From an uncultured Butyricimonas sp. (lineage in GTDB: Bacteria; Bacteroidota; Bacteroidia; Bacteroidales; Marinifilaceae), in contig CALUMT010000014.1 in the NCBI GenBank assembly GCA_944321845.1, positions 1 through 64,000 on the forward strand: a DNA stretch of 64,000 nucleotides, given 5' to 3'. Numbering within the stretch: position 1 is the stretch's first letter; the number at the start of each line of letters is the position of its first letter. The notes beneath the pieces are model-generated. The model worked only from the letters and a program-made list of their open reading frames with translations, did not search any database and was not told the DNA's origin. Positions 36,828 through 45,951 of the stretch are shown piece by piece. The translations under genes were made by a program, and so were the position numbers.

Positions 36828-37472
36828 ATGGGTAAAGTATTGCCAGACCCCGGAGGTCGTATTAAAGGAAAGATAGGCGATACGGTGTATTACCTGTTGG
36901 GAAGAAATAATATCGGCAGAAAGATGCCTCTCTCCCACAAGGTATCCACCAGTGATGAAGCCACACGCGTGAAGAATATCTTTAAGGAACGGACTACCTG
37001 GGCTTCCGCCACGCTGGAAGCCAGCAAGCTGGGATTCCCTCAAGCCACGGTAAACATGAGTGCCGGGAACCTGTTCATGGCCGAAAACAAGGATCGCTTC
37101 ACGCAGGAGGACCTGTCAATGCCCGTCACGGTGGATTTCGAGAAGATGCAATTCTCGAAAGGGCGACTGGAAGAACCCGAAGTCAATTACTCGTACGAGG
37201 AAGCCGGCAATTCGCTGACCTTCACGATAACGGACAACTCGGGGGACCCGGGGGCAAACCCGGACGACCAGATTTGTGTCGTCGTGCTGGAAACGGAACG
37301 GAAGCGGGCTAAAGTCAGCGTGTTGGCCAGCCGGGAAGAGAGCGGTATCAAAACCGTCTCCATTCCCACCCGCTGGAACAAGGACAACTTGCAGGTGTAC
37401 ACCTTCGCGACAAACAAAAGGCTAAAGATAGCCTCGCCAACGGTGTACCTGGGGACAAGTACCCCGGTTTAA
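36828..37472 (+). CDS. DUF6266-like protein (copy 2)
   Basis: 214 residues. The N-terminal GGRIKGKIGDTVYYLLGRNNI is the DUF6266 signature and aligns with copy 1 at 28935-29618 (GxxxIKGKxGDxxxYxxGRN). A central helical segment (ATRVKNIFKERTTWASATLE) and a beta-rich C-terminal half with ICVVVLETERKRAKV strands follow. No signal peptide. It is transcribed away from the Hsp70 operon. The two copies share layout, but visible identity is low beyond the N-terminus, so duplication is old. Function unknown. Confidence 0.7.
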   Translation: MGKVLPDPGGRIKGKIGDTVYYLLGRNNIGRKMPLSHKVSTSDEATRVKNIFKERTTWASATLEASKLGFPQATVNMSAGNLFMAENKDRFTQEDLSMPVTVDFEKMQFSKGRLEEPEVNYSYEEAGNSLTFTITDNSGDPGANPDDQICVVVLETERKRAKVSVLASREESGIKTVSIPTRWNKDNLQVYTFATNKRLKIASPTVYLGTSTPV

Positions 37473-37586
37473 TACAATTGAGAGCGACTCAGACCATTGA
37501 GTCGCTCTCGTTTTATTTATCCCAGTTGGAGATTTCTCCAAATATTCAATTTTCAAGTATTACTTCGGCTTTCCATGCCGGAACAA

Positions 37587-39638
37587 TCATTTCACGAGGA
37601 AGCCTTTACGGGCAAGGTAGGCTTTCAGGCGAAGGAGATAGTCCCGGGAAGGGCTGTCGAAGAGGGAAACGCCCGAGGCCCCGTTGTCGAAGGCGGCATC
37701 CAGGGCTGCCTCGAAATCCTCCTGAAGGTCGGGCAGGTAGAGCCCGGCATAGATTTTGGCCCGTCCGTTCACGGCTTGCACGCTTTCCTTCACGGAGCGG
37801 CCTATCCAGACGGGTCCCTCGTTGTAGAATCCATTGTATATCATCGGGAAATAGGCGTCAAGGTGCCAGTTGGCCCAATCCTGACGCACCATGGCCTTGG
37901 CCATCGTGGGACCGGGGAAGACGGCCGCGGAGATTTTGCCGCCACGGGCTTTCACGGCCCGGGTGATGCGGTCCACGACAGCGGTGATGCCGTCGAGGCG
38001 GAAGTTTATCCACGACTGGCTTTGCATGGGATACTGCAGGTCAAGAGGGTCTGTTCCCGTCAACTCCTTATAGCGGGCACGGCAGACGTCGCAATAGCAG
38101 TAGTCATACTCGGGATGCTCGGAGGTCTGCTCGATGCCGTAGTTTTTCCACAGGCCCACGGGAAGTATGACGTCCGGGAAACGCACGTAGTCCAGGTGTA
38201 CCCCGTCCACATGGGGCAGGCGGGATATCCGCACGTAATCCTCGGCCAGGTAGTCGGCCACTCCCTCGCGATAGGGACAAAGGAAACGGTAGTAATCGAC
38301 GTAGGCCGGCTGATCGAAGGAGGATTCGCCCCGACGATTGACGGCAAACCACTCGGGATGGGTCTGGAGGACTTCCGAACGATTCATGGTCCATCTCCAG
38401 TAGTGGGCTTCCAGCCCGGCTTCCTGGCAGGCCTTGTAGACAGGTTCCTCGTAGCTCTCGAAGAGAACCCCGGAGATGCCGCATTCCTTCATCAGGCGGA
38501 AATAGGCCGCGTATTCCTCTATCGATTTATTTTTATCAATGCGTACCCAAGTCCAGTTTTTCACGACCCGCGGGGTGATTTTCCCAACGACGAAACGCCC
38601 CTCGTGGTTCAAGGTATAACGCTCTCCCCTGCCGGGCAAAGTCACGCTCAGGAGATAGGTCGAGGCCGTCGCCTCCACCCCGACTTCCGCACCCTCGGGC
38701 AAGGCGGAGAGTTCGGCATCGGTCAGGAAGAAATCCTCGACGGTACGAAGATAGCCTTCGCCGGCTGCGACACGCTCCTGCTGCTCGTGGAACATGGCCC
38801 AAAGCAATTTATAGGCACCCATGTCATAGGGATAAGTGAACTCCTCCTCTCCTTCCCCCACGGTGAGCGCGGAGAAGTAGAGGAATCCCCAACGCTCGGG
38901 CATGTGCATGTCCACCTTGCCGGTGGGTTGCCATACCCAGTTCTCTTCCCGCTGGCCGGGCTTGAGCCACTGCACCCGGGAGAAGTTGATGCGCCAGTAA
39001 TTGCCAGCCTTCAAGGGGTTGTTGAAGTTCAGGGTGACAGCCTCCCGGGGTATGGCCATTTCCACGGTCCACTGCCTGTCGGTATCGCCGGGCTTATTGA
39101 GGGTACCGTCCCGGTGGACGGCCAGCTTGAGCCCGGGACAATCCCACTGCACCATGAAATTGCCTCCCGAACGGTAAGGCCGGTCCAGCATGAGGTCGAA
39201 GATAACCCCGCGGGCATTGTTCTCAATCTCGAAATACTGGTGCCCGTCGCCATCGGGATCCAGGAATACCTCGAAGTCGTTGTCATAATAGATAATGGTG
39301 TCCCGTTGCGTCAGTCTCGCCACGATATTCTTTTCCTGAAGGATGGCCGCCACGTAGAGGTAGTTGTCATCCCAGAGCATCTTGACCCGGGTGTCGTAAA
39401 CCGGACGGGGGAATCCCTCCCCGCTAATGTCCACGAAAAGGGAGGTGGGGACGGCCTTCGTCCAGGAGCCCTCCTTCAGTTTGCCGTCAATCTTCATATC
39501 ATCGGCCGTGCGGTAACACACGTACCCGGCGGGAAGCGTGAGCAGACGCCCGTGTTTCTCGAAAATCCCCTGGGCGTGCAACAAGACACAGGACAAGGGC
39601 AACAATAGCAGGATTGTCAATAGAATCTTCTTCATCAT
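37587..39638 (-). CDS. GHL10-family putative glycoside hydrolase with N-terminal CBM9-like domain
   Basis: 683 residues. Signal peptide (ILLTILLLLPLSCVLLHAQ; the Cys is not in an ideal lipobox, so a lipoprotein is possible but not clear). A CBM9-like domain follows (about 45-290), with DDNYLYVAAILQEKN, DNDFEVFLDPDGD and YWRINFSRVQW. The C-terminal TIM-barrel of the glycosyl-hydrolase-like 10 type (about 330-683) has motifs GVLFESYEE, VDGVHLDYVRFPD and AYFPMIYNGFY, with acidic residues at strand ends. It is exported and probably binds and cleaves a glycan; the substrate is unknown. It is minus-strand and followed by nothing obvious in its own direction except DUF6266 copy 2, which is convergent. 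Confidence 0.85.
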   Translation of the reverse strand: MMKKILLTILLLLPLSCVLLHAQGIFEKHGRLLTLPAGYVCYRTADDMKIDGKLKEGSWTKAVPTSLFVDISGEGFPRPVYDTRVKMLWDDNYLYVAAILQEKNIVARLTQRDTIIYYDNDFEVFLDPDGDGHQYFEIENNARGVIFDLMLDRPYRSGGNFMVQWDCPGLKLAVHRDGTLNKPGDTDRQWTVEMAIPREAVTLNFNNPLKAGNYWRINFSRVQWLKPGQREENWVWQPTGKVDMHMPERWGFLYFSALTVGEGEEEFTYPYDMGAYKLLWAMFHEQQERVAAGEGYLRTVEDFFLTDAELSALPEGAEVGVEATASTYLLSVTLPGRGERYTLNHEGRFVVGKITPRVVKNWTWVRIDKNKSIEEYAAYFRLMKECGISGVLFESYEEPVYKACQEAGLEAHYWRWTMNRSEVLQTHPEWFAVNRRGESSFDQPAYVDYYRFLCPYREGVADYLAEDYVRISRLPHVDGVHLDYVRFPDVILPVGLWKNYGIEQTSEHPEYDYCYCDVCRARYKELTGTDPLDLQYPMQSQSWINFRLDGITAVVDRITRAVKARGGKISAAVFPGPTMAKAMVRQDWANWHLDAYFPMIYNGFYNEGPVWIGRSVKESVQAVNGRAKIYAGLYLPDLQEDFEAALDAAFDNGASGVSLFDSPSRDYLLRLKAYLARKGFLVK

Positions 39639-39877
39639 GGTTATTTTAATTATTCAAGCGTAAATCGTATAAATCGGTTTAAAGGTAAATATTTTCCGGC
39701 AACCCGACAAATCGTTTTCAAGGGGTAGTCAAAGAGAGATTTTCCCTGTCGTAACGGGTGAAAATGTATGACATAAACCTGAAAGAAATACACTATTTTG
39801 GAAAACTTTTTGAAATGAAATCACGAAAAAGTTTTCCAAAAAGAAAAACTTTTATCACGAGAATCAAAAACAAATCC

Positions 39878-39885
39878 TATATTTG
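39878..39885 (+). promoter_or_regulatory. -7 box for the nrdDG transcript
   Basis: TATATTTG lies directly before the cobalamin riboswitch. The 239 bases upstream (39639-39877) show only weak hairpins. A T-rich CTTTTA is near the expected -33 position. Confidence 0.55.
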
Positions 39886-39888
39886 CAT

Positions 39889-40055
39889 CGGTTTTGGTTC
39901 CTTTCGAGGAAGGATTAAAAGGGAATCAGGTGAGAATCCTGAACAGTCCCGCTGCTGTAAGTCCTGAAGGATGATTTAAACCACATGCCACTGTTTTCAC
40001 GGGAAGGCGTTTAAATCGAGGACAAGTCAGAAGACCTGCCAAGGCCGAAAGGTTT
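39889..40055 (+). promoter_or_regulatory. Cobalamin (B12) riboswitch
   Basis: The conserved elements occur in order: AAAAGGGAATCAGGTGAGAA, CAGTCCCGCTGCTGTAA, GCCACTGTTTTCACGGGAAG, and the B12 box GACAAGTCAGAAGACCTGCC. This is the adenosylcobalamin-sensing class. About 130 bases separate it from the nrdD start and contain a GGCTTT/AAAGCC hairpin and a CCCG/CGGG pair near the end that could control translation. It predicts that B12 represses the downstream B12-independent reductase. Confidence 0.93.
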
Positions 40056-40182
40056 CAGAGGCTTTCGAGGAAAAAGCCGGGAACACGACAGGTCACGCCA
40101 GTTATCTCCCGCCATATTATCGACAGCCGTCCCGAAACCGGGGTTTAGTGAATTTACGCGATAGTAACAAAAGAAAAGTGAT

Positions 40183-42390
40183 ATGATTCAGACAGTGGTA
40201 AAAAGAGACGGCCGGGTTGTCGGCTTCAACGGAGAGAAAATCATAGCGGCCATCCGCCGGGCAATGCTGCACACGGAGCGCGGCGAGGACATGGAACTGG
40301 CTTCCGCGATTGCCGACCGCATCGCCTACCGGGGTGCGGCACAAATGACCGTGGAGGAAATCCAGGACAACGTGGAAATGGAACTCATGAAAAGCCGGCG
40401 GAAGGATGTAGCCCAGCTCTACATCACGTACCGGAATCAACGGAGTATCGCCCGCAAGGCAAAGACAAAGGATATTTTCCTGGAAATCATCGAGACAAAA
40501 GCCAATGACATCACCCGGGAGAACGCGAACATGAACGCGGATACCCCCGCGGGAATGATGATGAAGTTTTCCAGCGAAACGACAAAACCCTTCGTCGACG
40601 ACTACCTGCTGAACGAGGAAGTGAGACAGGCCATACACCAGGGGTACCTGCACATTCACGACAAGGACTATTACCCCACGAAGAGCCTCACCTGCGTGCA
40701 GCACCCGCTGGACAAGATACTGGAGAAGGGATTCTTCGCGGGACACGGGGAATCGCGGCCAGCAAAACGTATCGAGACGGCCAGCATCCTGGGGTGTATT
40801 TCCCTGGAAACCGCCCAGAACGAGATGCACGGCGGGCAAGCCATCCCGGCTTTCGATTTCTACCTGGCCCCCTACGTGCGTTCCAGCTTCGTGGAGGAAA
40901 TCAAGGTCCTGGAAGAACTGCAGGGCGAGGACTACAGCCGGCTTTACAACACGGAAATCCAGGATTACCTGCAACGCGAACTGACCGGACTGACGGGAGA
41001 ACAACGCGTGCTGCAACATGCCGTGAACCGCACGGTGAACCGCGTACACCAGTCCATGGAAGCCTTCATCCACAACATGAACACGATTCACAGCCGGGGT
41101 GGCAACCAGGTGGTGTTCAGTTCCATCAATTACGGTACGGACACCTCTCCCGAGGGACGTTGCGTGATCCGCGAGCTGTTGCGCTCCACGTACCGGGGCG
41201 TGGGCAACGGGACGACTGCCATCTTCCCCATCCAGATATGGAAGAAGAAAAGAGGGGTGAATTATCTCCCGGGCGACCCGAATTACGACCTGTATGAACT
41301 GGCCTGCAAGGTGTCCGCCCGCCGCTTCTTCCCCAATTTCATCAACCTGGACGCCACGTTCAACCGGCACGAACTATGGAGAGCGGATGACCCGAAGCGC
41401 TTCCGTTACGAAACGGCCACGATGGGATGCCGCACCCGGGTATTCGAGAACAGATTCGGGGAAAAGACCTCCATCGGCCGGGGCAATCTCTCGTTCTCCA
41501 CGATAAACATTGTCCGGCTGGCCATCGAGTGCATGGAAATCAAAGACCGGGACAGCCGGGTGGAGGCATTCTTCTCGAAACTGGACGAGATGCTCGACCT
41601 GACGGCGTTGCAATTGCACCAGCGTCTGGAATTCCAGCAAACGGCCCGGGCGAAGCAATTCCCACTGCTCATGTCCTCCCTGTGGCTGGGATGCGAGCGG
41701 CTGAAAGCGGAAGACACGATAGAACCGGTCATCAACCAGGGTACGCTGGGTATCGGCTTTATCGGGTTGGCCGAGTGTCTGGTGGCCTTGACGGGGAAAC
41801 ATCACGGGGAAGACGAGCAATCCCAGGCGCTGGGGCTGCGCATCGTGGGCCACATCAGGGACAAGGCCAACGAGTACTCGGAAAAATACCAGCACAATTA
41901 CAGCGTCCTGGCCACGCCGGCAGAGGGACTTGCCGGGAAATTCACGGCGAAAGACAGGAAAAGTTTCGGTATCCTGCCGGGAATCACGGACCGGGAATAC
42001 TACACGAACTCGAACCACGTGCCCGTGTACTATAAATGCAGCGCCAATCATAAGGCCAGAATCGAAGCCCCCTATCACGACCTGACACGGGGCGGACATA
42101 TATTCTACGTTGAAATAGACGGGGATGCGACCCATAACCCGGCTTCCATCATGGGGGTTGTCGACATGATGGATCGATACAACATGGGATACTGTTCCGT
42201 GAACCACAACCGGAACCGCTGCATGGAGTGCGGGTTCGAGGATGCCTCGGAACACCTGGAACGCTGCCCAAGGTGCGGGAGCACGCACATCGACCGCCTG
42301 CAAAGAATCACCGGCTACCTTGTCGGCACGACAGACCGATGGAATCACGCGAAACTGGCAGAACTAAACGACCGGGTAAGACATGACTGA
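40183..42390 (+). CDS. nrdD: Anaerobic (class III) ribonucleoside-triphosphate reductase
   Basis: Reduces NTPs to dNTPs using a glycyl radical; oxygen-sensitive and B12-independent. 735 residues. An N-terminal ATP-cone (VVKRDGRVVGFNGEKI) mediates allosteric control. The catalytic barrel follows, and a C-terminal zinc site CMECGF...CPRCGS (about residues 685-703) precedes the radical loop RITGYLVGTTDRW with the glycine near residue 711. It sits behind the cobalamin riboswitch and its stop overlaps the start of nrdG by eight bases. Usually RVxGYL is seen; the ITGY variant is conservative. Confidence 0.96.
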   Translation: MIQTVVKRDGRVVGFNGEKIIAAIRRAMLHTERGEDMELASAIADRIAYRGAAQMTVEEIQDNVEMELMKSRRKDVAQLYITYRNQRSIARKAKTKDIFLEIIETKANDITRENANMNADTPAGMMMKFSSETTKPFVDDYLLNEEVRQAIHQGYLHIHDKDYYPTKSLTCVQHPLDKILEKGFFAGHGESRPAKRIETASILGCISLETAQNEMHGGQAIPAFDFYLAPYVRSSFVEEIKVLEELQGEDYSRLYNTEIQDYLQRELTGLTGEQRVLQHAVNRTVNRVHQSMEAFIHNMNTIHSRGGNQVVFSSINYGTDTSPEGRCVIRELLRSTYRGVGNGTTAIFPIQIWKKKRGVNYLPGDPNYDLYELACKVSARRFFPNFINLDATFNRHELWRADDPKRFRYETATMGCRTRVFENRFGEKTSIGRGNLSFSTINIVRLAIECMEIKDRDSRVEAFFSKLDEMLDLTALQLHQRLEFQQTARAKQFPLLMSSLWLGCERLKAEDTIEPVINQGTLGIGFIGLAECLVALTGKHHGEDEQSQALGLRIVGHIRDKANEYSEKYQHNYSVLATPAEGLAGKFTAKDRKSFGILPGITDREYYTNSNHVPVYYKCSANHKARIEAPYHDLTRGGHIFYVEIDGDATHNPASIMGVVDMMDRYNMGYCSVNHNRNRCMECGFEDASEHLERCPRCGSTHIDRLQRITGYLVGTTDRWNHAKLAELNDRVRHD

Positions 42391-42892
42391 TACGCTTTCA
42401 TTATTGGACATCATAGAGGACACCGTCGTGGACGGCCCCGGATTCCGGGTTTCCGTCTACGCGGCGGGATGCAGCCACCACTGCCCGGGATGCCACAACC
42501 CGCAATCGTGGAACCCGAGCAACGGACATCCCGTGGCCGTAGAGGATATCGTGGCGAAAATCGCCGACAATCCATTTGCCAACGTGACCTTCAGCGGAGG
42601 GGACCCGCTATTCCAGGTGGAAGGGTTCACCCGGCTGGCCCAACGCCTGAAGGAAACCGCCGGCAAGAATATCTGGTGCTACACCGGTTTCCGCTACGAG
42701 GAGATTCTCGCCTCGAACCGGCTATCACGCATCCTGCCTTATATTGACGTGTTGGTTGACGGTCGGTTCGACCCATCCCGGAAACAGGAAGGCCTGCTTT
42801 TCCGGGGAAGTTCCAACCAGCGGCTGGTGGATGTGCCCGCTTCCCTCCGCTCGGGCAAGGTGATTCCCTGGGAATACAATCCTTACCCGTAG
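42383..42892 (+). CDS. nrdG: Anaerobic ribonucleotide reductase activating protein
   Basis: Radical-SAM enzyme that generates the glycyl radical on NrdD. 169 residues. The 4Fe-4S binding motif CSHHCPGC (C-x3-C-x2-C) lies in AAGCSHHCPGCHNPQSW near residue 30, and the SAM-binding GG motif is in FSGGDPL. It overlaps nrdD by eight bases, ensuring coordinated expression under the riboswitch. Confidence 0.95.
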   Translation: MTDTLSLLDIIEDTVVDGPGFRVSVYAAGCSHHCPGCHNPQSWNPSNGHPVAVEDIVAKIADNPFANVTFSGGDPLFQVEGFTRLAQRLKETAGKNIWCYTGFRYEEILASNRLSRILPYIDVLVDGRFDPSRKQEGLLFRGSSNQRLVDVPASLRSGKVIPWEYNPYP

Positions 42893-42916
42893 GAAACCGC
42901 CCCTCCCGAAGACCAT

Positions 42917-42949
42917 GTTTTGCCCGAAACTTTTTATTTCGGGCAAAAC
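42917..42949 (+). terminator. nrdDG terminator hairpin
   Basis: A perfect 13-base stem (GTTTTGCCCGAAA with TTTCGGGCAAAAC) and seven-base loop start 25 bases after nrdG. The downstream TGTTTTG is only moderately T-rich. Confidence 0.7.
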
Positions 42950-43002
42950 GTGTTTTGTCTGAATAAATTCCTACATTTGACGGGAATCAAACAGAACAGA
43001 AC

Positions 43003-43473
43003 ATGACGGAAGAAATACAACTGAACGAACACAATAAGCAGGAATACCCACCCATGCACACGACGGAACACATCCTGAACCAGACGATGGTGAGGATGTT
43101 TGGGTGCGAACGGTCGAGAAACACCCACATCGAGCGGAAGAAATCGAAATGTGACTACCGCCTGGCCACGGCTCCGACAGCCGAACAGGTGGCCGAGATA
43201 GAACGGCGGGTGAACGAGGTGATTGACCGCCACCTGGAGGTGACGACGGAGTTCGTGACCCGGGATAACGTGCCGGAAGAGGTGGATTTGGGCAAACTGC
43301 CGGAAGACGCCAGCGAGACGCTGAGACTAGTACGCGTGGGGGATCACGACACCTGTGCCTGCATCGGCGCCCACGTGGGAAACACGCGGGAAATCGGGCA
43401 TTTCAAAATCATCAGCTCGGATTATGCCGACGGGAAATGGCGGGTTCGTTTTAAACTAGAAAACCGCGAATAA
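43003..43473 (+). CDS. AlaX-like alanyl-tRNA editing domain protein
   Basis: 156 residues, related to the second additional domain of alanyl- and threonyl-tRNA synthetases. The zinc-site pattern is present: HTTEH (H-x3-H) near residues 19-23 and CACIGAH (C-x3-H) near residues 119-125, with GNTREIG following. Stand-alone forms hydrolyse mischarged Ser- or Gly-tRNA(Ala). The N-terminal barrel of full AlaX is missing, so this is a minimal editing module. A TACATTTG box lies at 42972-42979. The substrate is inferred from family only. Confidence 0.75.
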   Translation: MTEEIQLNEHNKQEYPPMHTTEHILNQTMVRMFGCERSRNTHIERKKSKCDYRLATAPTAEQVAEIERRVNEVIDRHLEVTTEFVTRDNVPEEVDLGKLPEDASETLRLVRVGDHDTCACIGAHVGNTREIGHFKIISSDYADGKWRVRFKLENRE

Positions 43474-43611
43474 GGGCATTTTGCCATGTCTGGATTGCAG
43501 AATATGAAAAATAACGCAAACATTAGATTGCAAAATGGCTAGTTTGTGGATTATTTATTTTACATTCGCGCTAACGATTGAGACAAAACAAAACATAATA
43601 TACAAGGAATC

Positions 43612-44619
43612 ATGAATCTTCTGGAACAAATTAAAGAAAATGCCAAGAAAGACGCCAAAAGAATCGTTTTGGCGGAAGGTACCGAGGAACGGACGCTGAA
43701 AGCTGCCGACATTATCCTGCAAGAAGGTATAGCTCAAATCATTTTGCTGGGGTATCCCGCTGAAATCGAAAGTCTGGCCGCCAAATTCGAACTGAAACAT
43801 ATCGGGAAGGCCACGATCGTAGACCCGGAGAACCATCCCAAGAAAGAAGCATACGCCGATTTGCTGGTGAAACTCCGCGAGAAAAAAGGTATGACGAAAG
43901 AACAAGCCATGAAGCTTGTCGTGGATCCGCTTTACCTGGCCACGTTGATGATCAAGAGCGGGGATGCCGACGGGGAAGTTGCCGGAGCCAAGAACGCCAC
44001 GGGAGACGTGCTGCGTCCTGCCTTGCAGATCGTGAAGACATTGCCGGGAATGTCTGTTGTTTCAGGAGCATTCCTGTTATTGACCGACAAGCCGGAATAC
44101 GGGGAAAAGGGGCTGATCGTGTGTGCCGACTGCGCCGTGTTGCCTAACCCGACCGCCGAGGAACTGGCACAAATCGCCGTGGCCACGGCCGGAACGGCAC
44201 GGGCTATCGCCAAAATCGAACCGAGAGTGGCCATGTTGAGCTTCTCCACGAAGGGTTCTGCCAAGAACGAGCTGGTAGACAAAGTAGTTAAAGCCACGGA
44301 ACTGGCCAAGCAGATGGCTCCGGACGTGATGATCGACGGGGAAATGCAGGCTGACGCCGCGTTGGTAGCCTCCGTGGGTGCCAGCAAAGCACCGGGAAGT
44401 CACGTTGCCGGAAAAGCAAACGTATTGATATTCCCGAGCCTGGAAGTGGGAAATATCAGCTACAAGCTGGTACAACGTATCGCCGGAATCGAAGCCATCG
44501 GCCCGGTACTGCAAGGTATGGCCGCCCCGATCAACGACCTTTCAAGAGGATGTTCCGTGAGCGATATCGTGAATCTGGTGGCTATCACGGTAAATCAAGC
44601 ACAAGCTGCAAGCAAATAA
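43612..44619 (+). CDS. pta: Phosphate acetyltransferase
   Basis: Converts acetyl-CoA and phosphate to acetyl phosphate in fermentation. 335 residues, the short form without the DRTGG regulatory domain. Motifs: VLAEGTEERTLKAA, DPLYLATLMIKSGDADGEVAGA and the C-terminal PINDLSRGCSVSDI. It is 28 bases upstream of ackA. A near-consensus TACATTCG lies at 43561-43568, 43 bases before the ATG. Confidence 0.96.
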   Translation: MNLLEQIKENAKKDAKRIVLAEGTEERTLKAADIILQEGIAQIILLGYPAEIESLAAKFELKHIGKATIVDPENHPKKEAYADLLVKLREKKGMTKEQAMKLVVDPLYLATLMIKSGDADGEVAGAKNATGDVLRPALQIVKTLPGMSVVSGAFLLLTDKPEYGEKGLIVCADCAVLPNPTAEELAQIAVATAGTARAIAKIEPRVAMLSFSTKGSAKNELVDKVVKATELAKQMAPDVMIDGEMQADAALVASVGASKAPGSHVAGKANVLIFPSLEVGNISYKLVQRIAGIEAIGPVLQGMAAPINDLSRGCSVSDIVNLVAITVNQAQAASK

Positions 44620-44647
44620 ATATTAAAACACTAAAAATACACGTACG

Positions 44648-45847
44648 ATGAATATTCTGGTTTTGAATTGCGGTAGTTCATCTATCAAATATCAGTTATT
44701 GGACATGAAGGCTGAACCCACGTTGCTGGCAAAGGGTTTAGTGGAAAAAATCGGTCTGCCCGTGGGTAACTTCACGCACAAGCCGACAGGAAAGGACAAT
44801 TACACGGTTGCCGAACCCATTCCGGATCACACGGCAGGCATCGACTTGATTTTGAAAGCCCTGGTAAACGAAAAACACGGGGTAATTTCAGCCCTGACGG
44901 AAATCAAGGCCGTGGGACACCGCGTGGCTCACGGGGGCGAGTATTTCGCCAAGAGCGTGCTCGTGGATGAGGATGCCAAGAAGAAAATCGCCGCCTGCTG
45001 CGAATTGGCCCCGTTACATAACCCGGCCAACCTGAAAGGTATCGAGACGATGGAAAAACTGCTGCCGGGTGTACCCCAGGTTGCCGTATTCGACACATCT
45101 TTCCACCAGACCCTGCCGAAAGAAGCTTTCATGTATGCCCTCCCCTACAAGTACTACGAGGATTACCGTGTCCGCCGTTACGGATTCCACGGAACTTCGC
45201 ATAAATTCGTGGCCGAGAAAGCCTGCCGCCTGTTGGGCTGGAATATCGAGGAAAAGAAAATCATCACCTGCCACCTGGGTAACGGTTCCTCCATCACGGC
45301 CATCAACAAGGGCAAGTCGGTTGACACCTCCATGGGATTCACCCCGAATGCCGGTGTTATCATGGGAACCCGGACGGGAGATATCGACCTGGGAGCATTA
45401 TTGTACGTGTGCGAGAAAGAAGGATTGAACACGGATCAAGCCAATAAACTGATCAACAAGCAATCCGGTTTACAGGGAATTTCTGGTATTTCATCAGACT
45501 GCCGCGACCTGCAGGCTGCTGCCAAGGAAGGTAATGAACGTGCCCGTTTGGCCTTGGATATGCTGGCTTATGACGTGAAGAAATTCGTGGGTAGCTATGC
45601 CGCCGTGTTGAACGGAGTGGATTTGATTGTTTTCACCGGAGGTATCGGGGAGAACGATGATGAGGTACGGGAACAGGTATGCCGCAACATGGAATACATG
45701 GGTATCCGCTTCAATGCCGAAGTCAACAAGGGATTGAGAGGAAAAGACCAAATATTGTCCACCCCGGATTCCAAGGTAACCGTGATGAGTATCACCACGG
45801 ACGAGGAACTGGTTATTGCCACGGACACGATGAACTTGACGAAATAA
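44648..45847 (+). CDS. ackA: Acetate kinase
   Basis: Makes ATP from acetyl phosphate, the energy-conserving end of the Pta-AckA route to acetate. 399 residues, normal length. Motifs: LVLNCGSSSIKYQL N-terminal phosphate loop, AVGHRVAHGG, catalytic FDTSFHQTLP, RYGFHGTSHKFV and FTGGIGENDDEVRE. It is paired with pta and followed by a hairpin terminator. Confidence 0.97.
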   Translation: MNILVLNCGSSSIKYQLLDMKAEPTLLAKGLVEKIGLPVGNFTHKPTGKDNYTVAEPIPDHTAGIDLILKALVNEKHGVISALTEIKAVGHRVAHGGEYFAKSVLVDEDAKKKIAACCELAPLHNPANLKGIETMEKLLPGVPQVAVFDTSFHQTLPKEAFMYALPYKYYEDYRVRRYGFHGTSHKFVAEKACRLLGWNIEEKKIITCHLGNGSSITAINKGKSVDTSMGFTPNAGVIMGTRTGDIDLGALLYVCEKEGLNTDQANKLINKQSGLQGISGISSDCRDLQAAAKEGNERARLALDMLAYDVKKFVGSYAAVLNGVDLIVFTGGIGENDDEVREQVCRNMEYMGIRFNAEVNKGLRGKDQILSTPDSKVTVMSITTDEELVIATDTMNLTK

Positions 45848-45873
45848 TAAAATTATATCCATTTTGGATAGCT

Positions 45874-45914
45874 AAAAATGGAATTATCCCCCGGGGTAGT
45901 TCCATTTTTCTTTT
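45874..45914 (+). terminator. pta-ackA terminator
   Basis: AAAAATGGAA pairs with TTCCATTTTT around an inner TCCCC/GGGG stem, followed by CTTTTAT. It lies 26 bases after the ackA stop. Confidence 0.85.
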
Positions 45915-45951
45915 ATATTCGCGGAGAGAATTAATTTTAAACAAGAAAGAC

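Noticed and set aside
36722-36835. 37-codon frame ending on the DUF6266 copy 2 start codon
   Set aside because: It could be a leader peptide, but no ribosome site or conserved pattern supports it beyond position.
39758-39967. 69-codon plus-strand frame upstream of nrdD
   Set aside because: It runs through the promoter box and into the cobalamin riboswitch, so it is not a gene.
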